A DNA stretch of 64,000 bases from Gerris lacustris (GCA_951217055.1 OX578282.1:47922329-47986328); one strand, 5' to 3'. Positions 34,214 through 47,366 are shown, numbered from the stretch's first letter. The notes: generated by a model not told the origin, from the letters alone. Translations and numbers: made by a program.

Positions 34214-35616
34214 AGGGCTTGTAGTGAGTCACTGAAAGTCACTTATTTTGACGAGAGTCACTTTTTTGTCACTTATTTAAAAAAAGTCACTGAAAGTCAC
34301 TTATTTTGACGAGAGTCACTTTTTTGTCACTTATTTAAAAAAAAGTCACTGAAAGTCACTTATTTTGACGAGAGTCACTTTTTTGTCACTTATTTAAAAA
34401 AAAGTCACTGAGTCACTTATTTTGACGAGAGTCACTTTTTTGTCACTTATTTAAAAAAAAGTCACTGAAAGTCACTTATTTTGACGAGAGTCACTTTTTT
34501 GTCACTTATTTAAAAAAAAGTCACTGAAAGTCACTTATTTAGGCTTACAAGGATAATTTTTTGTGTTTTTTATACGCAAATATATTTTAACTGTTTTTCA
34601 AAAGGGATTTTGTAAGCTCAAGACTTTTTTTAACTACGAATTTTATATTAGGCCTACTTTGAACTATGATAAATGATAAAGTTTGTAACAGTTGCACTAA
34701 ATTCAGCTGGCGTGTGTTGTGTTTTATCGTCAATATTAAAATGATGGATGAAAAAAAAAAAATAATATAAAGATGAAAAGAATATTTTATTCCGAACTCC
34801 CTCCTGATTGTTATTACTTTTCCTCACAACCTATAGTAGAAAAAGTATTTTTTCACCAAAAACTTTTTCGAGATTTCAACAGAATTCTCCGTTTTGGGTG
34901 TTTTTAAGACCTCTTGAGTGGTTTTCAGCATGACGTCTGTATGTATGTATGTATGTGTGAATGTACGTATGTAATTATCGTAGCGCCCAAGGTATTTAAC
35001 CTAGAGAGTTGAAACTTGGCAGAAAATCAGTCTACCTGTAGTGTGGTGCCGCCTGGAAAATCAACTTTTTCCGCCATCTTGAACGCAGTTTGCTAAGACA
35101 GCATCAATTTTAAAAAATCGTAATAAATCAAAAAATGGTCCTGGTCGAGTTGAAATTTGGCACGAATGTACCTCTCTGTATGACAAACAAGCCCACCAAA
35201 TTCCTTTTTGATATTGGCCGCCATTTTGAAGTTATCAATATTTGAATTTATTAACTTTGACAGTTAATAATGCCGAAAGTATAAATATGTTTTTGACTTA
35301 TAGCATATCCTTGGAACCAGACACTTTGGTGGCCTCCGAAGTGAGGAAAAGTTCCAAGGTACCCCGTACCCGGTTTTTTTTTCTTACAGTTACGGTACAC
35401 ATAATCAAATGAACAAAAAACCGTTCTAAAATTTTTATAATTGCATTTGTTTAACAGTGCTAAACAACAATAAGCAACTAAAATATTTTTTTTCCTTAAA
35501 ATTAAGTCACTTAAAGTCACTTATTTGTGGAAAACAGGTCACTTAAAAGTCACTTATTTTTAAAAAAATCGACACTAAAGTCACTTAATTTTTGAGGAAA
35601 ATCTGCTACAAGCCCT
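34214..35616. mobile_element. hAT-like non-autonomous element (1.4 kb) with internal minisatellite
   Basis: Ends are AGGGCTTGTAG and its exact complement CTACAAGCCCT. The flanking 8-mers CTTTCTAC (34206-34213) and GTTTCTAC (35617-35624) agree at 7 of 8 positions and fit nTnnnnAn. GTCACTT motifs are dense near both ends, in the same orientation at each. The interior holds a CTGTATGTATGTATG run and two phrases of the type CCGCCATCTTGAA / GGCCGCCATTTTGAA. No transposase. Confidence 0.75.
34228..34545. repeat. ~58-bp minisatellite, about 5.5 units
   Basis: The unit contains GTCACTGAAAGTCACTTATT, TTGACGAGAGTCACTTTTTT and GTCACTTATTTAAAAAAA. One unit (about 34404) has lost a few bases. It lies just inside the left end of the hAT-like element. 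Confidence 0.95.
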
Positions 35617-35624
35617 GTTTCTAC

Positions 35625-37540
35625 CTTCTGCTACTAACCAAAAGAACTAAGTTTATTCCGAAATAATTTCCAACCGTAAGTTTTAGAGGGAAATGTCATA
35701 CGTTTTTAATTATGGATATTTTATATATATTATAATAATTTGTATATTTACTAAAGGGGGAAAGTTATAAGTCCTTATTTGAGAATTTTTTAATATAAAT
35801 ATATTCAAGAGGTAGTAATTTTATATTTATTTTAATGTCGTCGAGGAAATAACTGGGTTGAAATGTTTTAAATAAAATATTTTCAACATCATAAGAAAAC
35901 ATTAATTGCTATACTCTCGTAACTTCGTGCAAGATAAATTTTAATAGAAAATGATATATTGTGGTTCAACACAGACAACAAAATATATTTTATGTGCTCT
36001 CATAAATAGACTGTAATAGTATTAGCTAATTTTTGTTACGTTAATCGTTAAATTATAATTACTGAGTAGGTATGGGGTCACTTGAGGATCCCCCACTATT
36101 TACTTTTCTGTCTTACTTATTTATTACTATTTAATTTGGGTTTTGAATCTGTATTTTTGTTTTAATGACTATCTAGTCTGTAATTTTGATTTCTAAACTT
36201 AAAAAAATTTAATACAAATAATGAGGTTTTAGTCCGTGATTAAATTAGCACCAGATTCCGAGAACAACCGATCTATTAATCAGGTTTGATGTATGAAGCT
36301 TATAGCCTATAGAAAGGGCAAAGTTCACTAATGTAGCATAATGAAGTGAATTCCTTAAACTTAGATGTCCATTATCCCCTCATTCAGTGCCAACATAATT
36401 ATTGATTAAACCTTGTCTTCGGGGATATTAGTCGAGCCTTTGAAACTGCAATTACGTATTTCCAATGTCCTCTACAGAAGCTTCTATTATTTCCTTCAGC
36501 GCTTTATTACACTGACCTGCAGATAATTGATTGCTTGTAATGAATTTAAACGTAACATTGTTTATCACTGTTAGCGATTGACATTATTCCCGTATTGAAT
36601 ATTGCAACTGAAATCAGGAACTAAATTAGAGAAGATTCATTGCACTATTACGGTTAAAGTACATTGACTTTTATTATTGTCTTATCAGTTGATGATCTAT
36701 GATTTTCTAGCGATTTATTGTTAAAATTCATGGTTAAATAAGACCATTCTAATATAAATTTGTCATGGAGTTGTATTGCAGACATACATAAAGAGCAACC
36801 GGTAGATATTTGCATTATATATTACACATTTTCATGAAAGAAAGATAGTGTGCCAATATAGTTCATGTAAGACAATTAGTTTAGAGGAGATAGTAGATCA
36901 AGCATTTTTTTATATAAATTTTGGCGTAAAACAATAAAGGTACTCTGGAACTTATCGGAAATAATGAAAATCATTTGTTGAAACTTATTGTTTAGGGGAT
37001 TGAAACGTGACTGAGGTAGCACAACAGATTATTAGTAATGAGCGCCGACTTGGGATTAATTAATGGTTTATTAAATTCATAGTTTCCCAAACGGTTTGCA
37101 GCCTTGAATTGGTATTTTTAAATATACAGTTTTTATTTTCGAATATGAGCCACCATTAGCGTAAAATTGACAGCTAATAACAAAACTAATCAAGAATAAA
37201 TGACTGCTTTTGTTCACTGATATCTTATTACATTATAGCTATAATTTTAAATCTCTAAATAAAATATGAATTACGTTCACAATGTTTTAAACTAATTTTG
37301 TTAGTAGAAGCAATTGTTTCTTTTATAAATTTTGAGTAGTAATATTTCGTCATTTATGACAAAAACCTTTAAATTAAAATGTATAGGCTACATAACCCAT
37401 CTAATTTATAAGGTCTAAAGTATTTCTAGTTCCAGTGCTATGCGTTAGTTATTAATGTTGATACCATTAACAGAAAAACGGAAATTAACGAATAAACCTT
37501 TTACAGTAGACATTTTGAAACATTCCGTTGTCACCTTGAC
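35625..37540. other. 1.9 kb of A+T-rich DNA
   Basis: No gene or repeat family recognised. Confidence 0.6.
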
Positions 37541-38040
37541 CCCCTGGCAATTGTCACCGTACAAGGGTCATAAATATAGTGTTATCAGACCAAACCTGTT
37601 TTCTACGTAGTAAATTTACATTTCCCATCCAAAAATACCTCAGCAGTTTTGTTCTATTTACACTGGGCACGATTGTAACCAGGCGATGTAGGATTTTACA
37701 GGAGGTAACCAGAAAACAGGACCAAGGGTCCCCATTCCATCGGAAACCTCGGTTGATTTAACCGAGGTCAGTTTGTTTTCATTGTTCACCTGCACTGTAT
37801 TCATGTTTGGTTCCATTAATTTGCATCTTGGAGACCGCTGGACAATGCCGCTCCGGACCAAATCGCCAGTGTTCCCGTCTCTCTCCGAACTACCGGTATA
37901 CATCGAGGCTGGTTGGAATTCGATAGTGTACGACCTCAATTCTCAACTCGATGTACGTCCAGTTTAATACAGAATAAACCACGATTTCTACTACCTGCAA
38001 CACTGTTACAACTTCCAATCAGCAATCTCGATAAAAGCTA
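37541..38040. other. GC- and CpG-richer island, unidentified
   Basis: Clearly richer in G+C and CpG than either flank. Open frames run on both strands (37773-37967 +, 37658-37939 -), with no recognised motif. GTCAGTTT at 37767-37774 resembles an arthropod initiator (TCAGTY). A small hairpin is formed by ACATCGAG / CTCGATGT at 37900-37955. It could be an unrecognised exon, a promoter or regulatory element, or an older repeat. Confidence 0.35.
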
Positions 38041-39430
38041 TTCTCAACAGTATTGATGTTTTGTTTCTTTTACAAGTAGTTCAAATAATGAATTTAATTT
38101 AATATTATAAAATTAAAAGCAAATTTGTCTAAATTCTCTGTTAAATTTAATAAATACTCGGGGGAGAAGTATCTTAGATTTTATAAAAAGAATATATTTA
38201 TTATGAATAAATTGTAAAATGTATGATGCCAATAACTTTCCAATTATCGACTCTACTGTTCGTTGTGAACAGTGAGTGGTCATCTACGATTTTTCCTTGT
38301 TCCTAGATTTGTCCTAGTTCCTTGTTATGCGATTCTACGCTTGTTTACTTATAGTCTAATTCCTGTAAACAATTTTCTGAAGATCTTCCTCAATTCCTCA
38401 CAACCACCACGTTCTCGGACGAAATGTTATTTATACAATTCAATATTTCTATTATTTAAATTATTTAGATTCCACCTCTGTCTTTGACTGAAAGGTAACA
38501 CTCCCATTGTATTACAACCTACTCTGATCCTTTTTGATAAAACTCTTATATTACACTATGGGTAAAATTACCATTCAAATATTTATACAAATAATATAAG
38601 TATGTAAATAAGTGAAACACAAAATAAATCTATAAATACATGATTTATATTACATCAAAGGTAACATGTCAAATTCAAAAACCTAATATTGCCTAAAGGA
38701 AAAATAATATAAAGAAATAAGTTTCGTTTATCCTAATACATAAAATTTCCATTATAAGGCAATATATAGCCTATAAATATACAATACTGTGAAGGCTTTA
38801 AGTATAAGGCCTACAAAAGCCTAAAGTAAATCTTTGGTTTACTATATATTGAATACAGGAAGCATTATGTATAGAATTCGGAATAAAGGAGTTACGAAAA
38901 TATATTTCGATTTTGGTTTATGATACAATCAAGTGGAGATTTGGTTTTATTCATAAAATGCTCCATCTTTTTTTACTCTAGGTAAATCAAAAGATTTTTT
39001 TTATTTATTGACGTATAGTAGAAAAATGTCCCTAAATAAATCTATATTTTCAAATTTATAATAAGGTTTCACCTCTCACAGCGTAACCCCTAGTTGTATT
39101 CTTTTTTTAGCGGAGTACTACTTCATACATATTAAAATAAGTGTAAAAGAAAAATAAATTGTAGCGTGTAAAAGGAAATGGAATACTACTTTTTAAAATA
39201 GATTTCAAATTCAATAGTTATGTCTCAATATAAATACCGATGAAGACTAATCTAGTTAATTTTATATTTTTATTTGTTTTGGGGTAATCAGTGTTGCCTT
39301 CATTTTAGTTGACTGCCACATTAATATTAACTGTCTCTAATAATTGAGGTAATAATATTGACAATCCATTATTGATTTTAAGATTTGTTTAGCTTATACT
39401 TGAGTAAAAATAATCCTTATAACTACCAAA
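38041..39430. other. 1.4 kb of A+T-rich DNA
   Basis: Nothing recognised. Confidence 0.55.
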
Positions 39431-39433
39431 ATT

Positions 39434-39885
39434 ATGGATATAGTAGTAGTAATCTACTACTTCCTACTAGAACGGGTAGGACGAACCACTTGTTTGAACC
39501 TAGCAATTACGCCATCTTTTAGGCTCATTTTACGCCCCGTGGTGGAGAGTTCCAGCTACTTCACACATCATACATTTGTACATTGTACCGCCGAAGCGAG
39601 TATAGTGTGGTCATTAGTAAGCTATATAAGCTTGCGTCAAAGCGTGAGTGCCTCATAGGAGGTGTCCCTCGCCCTACTCCGTCCTCGAACCATAGATACA
39701 AATCACATCATCATGACAATGATCGGACCCACATCAATCGAACCACATCAAAGAGTGAGGGAAGAGTGCCCCATAGGGGGTTCCCTCGCCCTGCTCAGTC
39801 CGCGATTCATAGATGCATTTCAGAGTATCGTGGCACGGGATCAAACCCTCGACCTCAAGTCCCTAAAGGATGGACATTCTTAAGC
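39434..39885. repeat. GC-richer segment with an imperfect ~113-bp duplication
   Basis: AAAGCGTGAGTGCCTCATAG ... CCCTCGCCCTACTCCGTC at about 39637 recurs as AAAGAGTGAGGGAAGAGTGC ... CCCTCGCCCTGCTCAGTC at about 39750. Several overlapping short open frames arise from it. None has a recognisable motif. Confidence 0.6.
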
Positions 39886-40472
39886 TTGTAAATTAAATCA
39901 TGTTCTTAATAAATTAGGGATTCATTTCTCTGAAATGTACATTGTTAATTGATAAGCTGTAAATAAATAATTTTATTGTGAGTTTAGGGATTATTTGACC
40001 ATATAAGTAAAAGCTGTAAATTTTCCAATGACAATTTATTTAACATAATTTAGCTGGTTCAAGACTTCTTTGAATATTTAGCAGCGTCTTAGGACTTATG
40101 TGTATTCGTAAAACATTTTTCATTTCAAAACATCGAACATTTTTTCAAGTTTTCTCTTAACATAAGCTATTATTATTTATCTCACATAATTTCCTATTCA
40201 GTAATTTTGTAATCGTTTTTCACCGAATTAGACTACATTTAATTAAATTTAGGGTTCCATGAAATAGCTAATCCATGTTTTGAAACCCAAAAAGTTTAGA
40301 ATTAATGTTTCTACAATGGAGTACTATGTTGTTCCAATATTTTAAGAAAAATATTTGTATAGAAATCCTGTCACTGTTACCTGATTCAGTGACAGATTTT
40401 AAGGAAATTATGTAATTTTATAGCCTTAGTTTGTACTAGGAAAACAGAACATTTGCTTAAATCATAATTTTA
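39886..40472. other. A+T-rich DNA without recognised features
   Basis: Nothing recognised. Confidence 0.55.
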
Positions 40473-40479
40473 CACACAT

Positions 40480-40570
<91 letters not shown>
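40473..40570. repeat. (CA)n(TA)n microsatellite
   Basis: CA repeats followed by about 38 TA units, ending exactly at the Tigger-type element. Confidence 0.97.
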
Positions 40571-40573
<3 letters not shown>

Positions 40574-41399
40574 TAGAGTCTCGATAATCCGAGCTCTGAT
40601 AATCCGAGTTTCCAATAATCTGAGTCAATCGAGAGTTCTTAGAAAGTAGGAGGGGGAGCGGGTTCCCTGAATTAAACACAATTAGGACAGGGCAGGACAG
40701 TGGTGGTAAAGGGTTCTGTATGATTTCATGGAATTCCTTTCCTATCTGAGCAGCTGTGTTTACATTCATACTCAGGGAAGCCTGTTAATTTGTTTCTTTT
40801 TCCTCAGTTCTAAGTGAGATCTTTAACCGAAAGCATCGCGTGACATTTTAATAATTAGAGAACGAAAACATACCGAAGTTCCGGGTAAATCTGCACTATT
40901 TGGCCCACCAATTTCTTATAGTCCGATTTACTTAAACAATTTTTAAAATCTTCCTTTTTACATATTAAAAACGATTCAGGTTGTATCATCTCGGTAAATT
41001 CAATAATTTTTTTTATAAAAAAATACGTAAAAGTGAATTGTATGGTGCTGTTTTCAGAATCGAAGTATTTTCGTAGGCCGCTTCGCGGTGCTCCCGCTCA
41101 TTTTCTGAAGAAAAAGAACCCTGCTGCATATAGACCAGGTAGAGGTCCAAATCGAAGTACAAAATTCGCTTTTACTTTAGCCAAAAAAATACGTAGTGTC
41201 ACTTTCTAGAAAAATAAGGGAAGGTTATGGTTAGTTTAGGTTAAGATTTGTACTTTAGTATAACCTTCCCTCATGTTCCTAAGAAAGTGACTCTTTTACG
41301 TATTTATTCACATTTTTCGTAAATTTCCAATAATCCAAGTTTTTCGGTAATCCGAGTTACTGCCGGTCCCATCCAACTCGGATTATCGAGACTCTACTG
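40571..41399. mobile_element. Tigger/pogo-type (Tc1-mariner) non-autonomous element (829 bp)
   Basis: Perfect 23-bp terminal inverted repeats, beginning CAGTAGAGTCTCGATAATCC (40571-40593 and 41377-41399), flanked by TA. The sequence is typical of pogo/Tigger ends, and the phrase AATCCGAG recurs subterminally at both ends. A 99-codon minus frame at 40470-40769 runs out into the TA array and shows no DDE motif. The transposase is lost. Confidence 0.88.
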
Positions 41400-41533
<134 letters not shown>

Positions 41534-42160
41534 ATTTATATTATTAATTGATATCATGACGTATTCAATTCACATTCTTAAACTGTACATTTAAAATACC
41601 TTGTATATTCAATTAAAAAAAATAAAAAAGTATTTGAGTAAAAAGTTTCTACAAATTGCAGTCGAGATAGATTAATTGTAGTTAGATTGTTGTTGATTAA
41701 TTGTTATGTTTCCCAGTTCTTTATCGTTTCTCGAAAGGTTTTACCTTCGTATAAATGGTCGTTGCAATATCTTTATAAAGACTGTAAGAGAGCTATAAAC
41801 CTTAATAAAGTTTTTTTTTTTAGTTTATTCTTTATTCATTTGTTTAAGCAAGCGTTCGTTTCATAGGCTTTTCAAATGCTGTACCCTTTATTTATACTAT
41901 ATTTATATAGTTGTAAACTCGTGTTATATCGCATCTATTGTTCTCGATAATGAGATTTTGTTTTTCCTTTTCATTCTATTGATTTGCAATTATTGTTCTA
42001 TTTACCTTCTAGTAACTCTATTATTGAAGATAAGCCTTATCATTGATTCAACAATTAAACCAGCCTTTACAATAATTTTCACTCAATAGTAAATTGGATT
42101 TTCTATTGTTTAGAGTATCTCTTATTGATTGGAAAACAATAATAAAATTAACTGAATATA
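41534..42160. other. A+T-rich DNA without recognised features
   Basis: Nothing recognised. Confidence 0.55.
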
Positions 42161-42440
42161 AATTCCATCTCTCTACTTAAACTGGTTAAATTGTTTATTT
42201 TAAATGAAAAAGTGGCTTTCAGCCTTCATAAGGCCATCATCAGTGCCGGAATAGGGAAGAAGTAGAGTTACATAATGTAAATGAAAAGTTTATGTTTGAA
42301 TCCAGTCTACTTCATGTCGGAGATCAAGGTATGACTCATTTATATAATGTAACTCTATTTCTTCCACATTCCGGCACTGATGAAGGCTGAAAGCTGCTTT
42401 GTAATTAAAAATTAGTCTGTTTTCGTGGAGAGATTCCATT
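42161..42440. mobile_element. Fold-back element H2
   Basis: GTGGCTTTCAGCCTTCAT ... AGTGCCGGAATAGGGAAG is mirrored by CTTCCACATTCCGGCACTGA ... AGGCTGAAAGC. The outer ends ATTCCATCTCTCTAC / GTGGAGAGATTCCAT extend the arms. The loop TTCATGTCGGAGATC is shared with H1. Confidence 0.85.
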
Positions 42441-42973
42441 TCTTAGTTTTCGTATGTACATTTAATTATTATTGAACATTTCATCAAAATGTATCATAAA
42501 AATAACTACTCGTGGGCGGGGAATCGAATCTGGGTTCTCTCCGTCCGCGTTTTAAGCTATTTTCTCAGGAGCTAGATTTTTCCCGGGAAAACGGCTGATA
42601 TGGTTAGATTCGTATTTAAATGGTCTAAATTTTAGAATTTCTTAATCAAAATCGTCAGAACCGTTTTCGAGAATTCCCGTTTTTTCAGAGTTTTTGGGGC
42701 GTAGCGCCCCCCAATTTGGAGCTAAAATTCATTTCTCGATTACGCCTCGGGGTATGATTTTTCTGAACATGTATGCCAAATTTCGTCAAAATCGGCCCAG
42801 TAGTTTAGGCTCCAGGCCTCTCCACAGACGTCAGACGACAGAAGACAGATAGACATTTTTTAAAAACCACTTTTTTGGACTCAGGGGACCTCAAAACGTG
42901 TAAATTCAACAAAATCTCAAAATCTAATTTCCGCGCCATCACAATGCTTTCTCTGTATATGAGAAAGTAAAAA
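42441..42973. repeat. Family C element, copy C2
   Basis: Closest partner of C1, with the same landmark order including GAATCGAATCTGGGTTCTC at 42530 and the CTCAGGGGACCTCAAAACGT end. Starts immediately after fold-back H2. Confidence 0.87.
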
Positions 42974-43934
42974 AATATATGTTTTGTAAGAAATGTAATG
43001 CTAAAAAGCTCTTTTTTGGCATTTTTAGGTACTGCCTAAAGATATTTTATTTATTTATATTATTTAATCATAATTAATTAGGTTCACTGATTACTAATTA
43101 TGACCTCTTATACAAAATATTACATCTGTAAAGTGAACCAAACATGAATAATGATGTCGAGTTTTGACTAAACTATAATATTTTTGTGTTCTAGCTAGCT
43201 ATCTATTTTTGTTACTAGCAAAAAAAGGCATTGTTAATTTAATGAAATCGAAGGATTTGATAAAATAACTATTTCTTAAATTAAGTTTATCTCTTACTAG
43301 AAATTAGTGTTATTGTTTCTGAACTGTACATCCCGTCCTATAAGTCCTTAGCCGATTACTACAATGCCGGATATTTCAGTATACCACAGAATCCTTTAAA
43401 ATTAGAACAATATAAATAAAACACTTCCATTCATTGTATAGATTATTAAATTTATATTCACTTATTAGAAAGTTTATTTCATCAATAATTAATAAGGGAC
43501 GGTTATTTTAGTTTGTAGTTTATTGAAGCGTTCAATATAGAACTGATGCAGAAGATTTAGCAAAAGGAAATTTAATTTGATTACCTGCTCGGTTGAGTTT
43601 ATTACAATTTAATAACCCTGGCCCAATTATGTATTATGTAGGCCTAGAGGCTTCATATTGTACCTTGACTTTATAATTGAACCAGTGAACGGCTACACTT
43701 TTTAACCTCTCACCTGCTTATATCTGTTATTTAAAGAATAACTTTTAAAGTTTATTGAGTACCAAAAACTTTAACTTTTTAGGGTCTCGTAGGCCAAATC
43801 GAGGCTCTCACAATTTCCTGCGTTTGTCTCGTCGTTAACGCACCTGTATATATGTGTAATAACCTGAAAAGTTGTGTAGTAATACAATTCAGGGAAGCCT
43901 CAAAAAGTCAACCCTGAAAAACAAGAGTTGAAGT
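42974..43934. other. A+T-rich DNA without recognised features
   Basis: Nothing recognised. Confidence 0.55.
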
Positions 43935-43938
43935 TTAA

Positions 43939-44734
43939 CCCTACAACGACACACTTACTTTTTTTTACGTAAACTCCACACAGGTGTCAGTGAGACCCCA
44001 ATTAATTAATGGGTTAAATTATTTAATAAACATTTTCCTTTTTTTAATTATTTATATATTTATTTAAACATAATTTGTCATACTAACTGTACCATTTAAT
44101 TTTGACCAATACAAATAAGGATTTTATAGTATACATTTATATTTTTATCAACATTTTGTTAGAAAAATTTGTACTTTAAAAATAAATTATACAAAATATC
44201 TTTAGATTGGGTTAATATATATATATATATTTATTAAGATATTTTTTACAGAAAACAGAAACAAAAATTATAAAATAAATTATAGATTTTCTTACATATT
44301 CTGTCAAAGTTAAGCATTTTTGGCCTTAATTCTTTACTTAGATCCACTAAACCTTCAACTTGACCGAAGTTCTATATATGTCTATTAATTGTAATACAAT
44401 TTTTATCTTGGAATTTTTGACAGTCAAACATTTCAGCAGCCAAACAAAAAAAATAAAATAAGTTTTTTAATACAATAAAAAAATAAGAAAATTAACAGAG
44501 GTATATGTATAAATTACGTAAATGGCATACAGGAGTCTGTGGGACCCCAACTCTTATTCTAATAAATACTGGAAAAAACTAATACTAATAATATAGGTAT
44601 TGTTTGTTATCAGTATATACGCAGAAAGGTTCAAAGGTAAATCAGAAGGGAGTCTAGGTTTAGAGAAATACATATAAAAAAACTCAATTATAGTTTGTAT
44701 GAGGTCTGTGGGAGCCCAGTGTGTCGTTCTAGGG
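43939..44734. mobile_element. piggyBac-type non-autonomous element (796 bp) with TTAA borders
   Basis: Ends are CCCTACAACGACACAC at the left and GTGTGTCGTTCTAGGG at the right, a 16-bp inverted repeat with one mismatch, flanked on both sides by TTAA (43935-43938 and 44735-44738). CCC-starting ends and TTAA duplication define piggyBac. Subterminal GTGGGACCCCA / GTGGGAGCCCA motifs recur. No transposase. Confidence 0.85.
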
Positions 44735-44738
44735 TTAA

Positions 44739-46359
44739 GGGGTTGCCCATTTTAATTTGAAAGACATTCGTCATGTCCTTAATGCGCCATGTATTAAATG
44801 GGAGAGGAAGATGTCCTGGGTAAAAATATATATTTGGATTAGTTTTTATACCAAATCATCTGTGCCTCGTATATCCTTAATAAATATGTTTTTTATGTGT
44901 GTCCCCCCCCCCCCCCCCCTCAATATTTTCTTTCGGAAAAGCTAAGTAAAATCACAGTTATTATTTTGAATATTAAAATGGAGGGAAGACGGAGAAGAGA
45001 GAAATATTATTATAATATTATTGTTCGTACGTATTTAGATAACAAGATAAATGGATAGGATTAAAAAAGAGTTAAAAAACAAACCAGAACCGTTCAGAAA
45101 CAAACATTTTTTTTTTTTTTGTTTAAAAATAACTTATGGATGTTTTATATCAATGTTTACCCTGTTGTTTTTAAATAGATTAAGAGACTTAAGAAAGAAA
45201 TGGCTTGTCAGGGAAATCCATTATGTATTCTTAATCGAAATATTCACTCAAAATAACTAATAATGAATCTCACTAATCTATAAAGAAAACTGGTTCAAAA
45301 ACCACAAAGATATAGAAAGGGCATGTTTTCATAAGTATCCAGAATTATATTTTGAAAACTACTTTATTTTAAGCTACGCTGCAAGCGAAAATAAACTTTT
45401 AAACGTTCTTATGAATATCAAATAATAATGTTTTATTTTATTTTATTTATTTTTTATGAATTCTCCAAAGTTAAGTTATGATTTAAAATTTAAATATTTT
45501 GTGGAGAAAATCAAATTATAAATAAGTATTGAGTAGATAAGAATAATCTTGGATTATTGAATAAATTGTAGGATAAATATTTTTTTAATACTTTAAAATA
45601 CATATAAATAATTACGAATTATGCTGCGATTACAATGTAATTATTAAGAATAACATAAATTCCAGGTAATATAGGATCTAGAGGGTAATAATTGGCAATC
45701 ATTACAATATTATGGGGATTATCTAGAGGCCTTATATGCTTCACCTCAGTAGAAACACTATCACTCCAGGATTAATTATTCCCTTAGAGGTGAGATGTGT
45801 TCCCTTGTTTGATCGCTTTTAATCGGACTTTAGACTGTTTCAACTTCTTCAATTGCAAATAAGTAACTAGATAAAATATTCTTGCATTCGTTCCTTTACT
45901 CAAGACCCATTTATTTTAATGCTTAACTATATATTATGGTTAACCAGAATCGTATTCTTCCCGTGCAACTATTTCTAATGTATTGCTATTTCTCTTCAAT
46001 AAATTATAGTTGTTCAGATTCTAGCTTAATAGTAAACTATACAACCGCATGTTACGGTTTTTATCCTTCGAGACCTTAATATTGCAGGACATAGATCATA
46101 AAGGAATTACTGAACTATAAACTATGGTTCTTAGCACCCCTCTAAGTCTTTGATAAGCCCTAAAATTATCTCATTTATTACCCAACTATACTATTGTGCT
46201 GATTTGGTCTCAGGTCTCAGCATATCGAGTTATTCAAATATATCATTATGGTGAAGAAGGTTGTTTCAGACTTCCTTAAGCAATTTACGAATGGCTATAT
46301 AAATAAGGGTTATTAAAAAAGTAAATATTATACTATGATTTTACCTTTCAAAGCGAATC
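44739..46359. other. 1.6 kb of A+T-rich DNA
   Basis: A C run (44903-44919) and a T run (45107-45120) are present. Short frames at 44757-44945 and 45051-45260 have no motif. Confidence 0.55.
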
Positions 46360-47366
46360 TCTTTCCATGGTCTAATGGGAGTATAAATAAAAACTGTTAA
46401 GCTCTCATTTATTGCATTTTTGGCGATATTTTAACCCCTTCTTGGGTCATTAAGCTTTTCAAAAATTCCTGAATTACTCAAAATTTCTAATTATAATTAT
46501 TTATTTTATTAGCTTGCATTCTTGTTTGTTTGTTTGTTTTTTTGTCCGGTACAAATCTGGTAATCGATTTCTAACTAACTTCCCGAATAGCTAGACATTT
46601 GAAACTTTTAGCATAGCTCAAAACACGATGACAATGCATTATTTTAATACTTTTAGCCATCTTTCAGCAGAATTTAATTAGTTTTCAGCAAATTTTGCTG
46701 TGCGGAAAGTTAGTTAGGAAAAAATCCGCAAGTTATTTTATTTGTTTTGCCATATCCAATATTTACGCAATCTTCATTTTGACGGGTCTCAAATTTGTGA
46801 TAGATAAACATTGAATGACAGCAAAACAGGAAATATCGATTATATTATTTATCGATTATGTTATTTCAAATATATCGATGGCATCCTATAGATTTGGTGT
46901 TGGGGAGATCCGTTGTACAAAGATTTATCCTTTTATAGGTTTAAGATCAGCTCTCTGGATGGTTGTCATTTATGTGAAGTAAATAAATTCGGAACTATTT
47001 TTTTTTTCACTAACATTATATATTATATAACAATAACAATTATATTATCAACATTACATACGATTCAACAGAAAATTTAAAAACGTAGTATATAAAAAGT
47101 TATTTCTATCTTGAAATTATTCATAAAAAGTTTTCTTCAAATGTGTGATGCACATAATTTTAACTTATTCTAAAACTATTTTTAATCAGTTTAAACATTT
47201 TGAAATAATTCTTTTATAATCGAATTATACTAAGAACTTTTGAGTAATTCAGGGAATTTATTAAAAGCTTGATAATGACCCAAGGAGGGTTTAAATATCG
47301 CCAAAAAAATCAATTAATGGGAGCTTCAAAGTTTTTATTTATACTATCCATTAGACCATGGAAAGA
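46360..47366. mobile_element. Fold-back element L (~1 kb, ~130-bp arms) enclosing K1
   Basis: CTTTCCATGGTCTAATGGGA ... GGCGATATTTTAACCCC ... TGGGTCATTAAGCTTTT on the left is mirrored at 47220-47366 with small differences. Family K occupies the whole interior, so K is either cargo or the inner part of L. K2 lacks such arms, favouring a separate origin. Confidence 0.75.
46503..47120 (+). repeat. Family K element, copy K1 (uninterrupted)
   Basis: Landmarks are CAGTACAAATC / CGGTACAAATCTGGTAATCG, ACACGATGACAATGC, CATCTTTCAGCAGAATTTAA, CTTCATTTTGACGGGT, GAGATCCGTTGTACAAAGAT and AACGTAGTATATAAAAAGTT, all matched in order at 52620-53945. No coding capacity. Confidence 0.85.

Noticed and set aside
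34228..34545. Regular direct repeats resembling a CRISPR array
   Set aside because: Units are head-to-tail minisatellite repeats without unique spacers, in a eukaryotic transposon.
40470..40769. Transposase fragment in the Tigger-type element
   Set aside because: No helix-turn-helix or DDE motif is visible and half the frame is the TA array.
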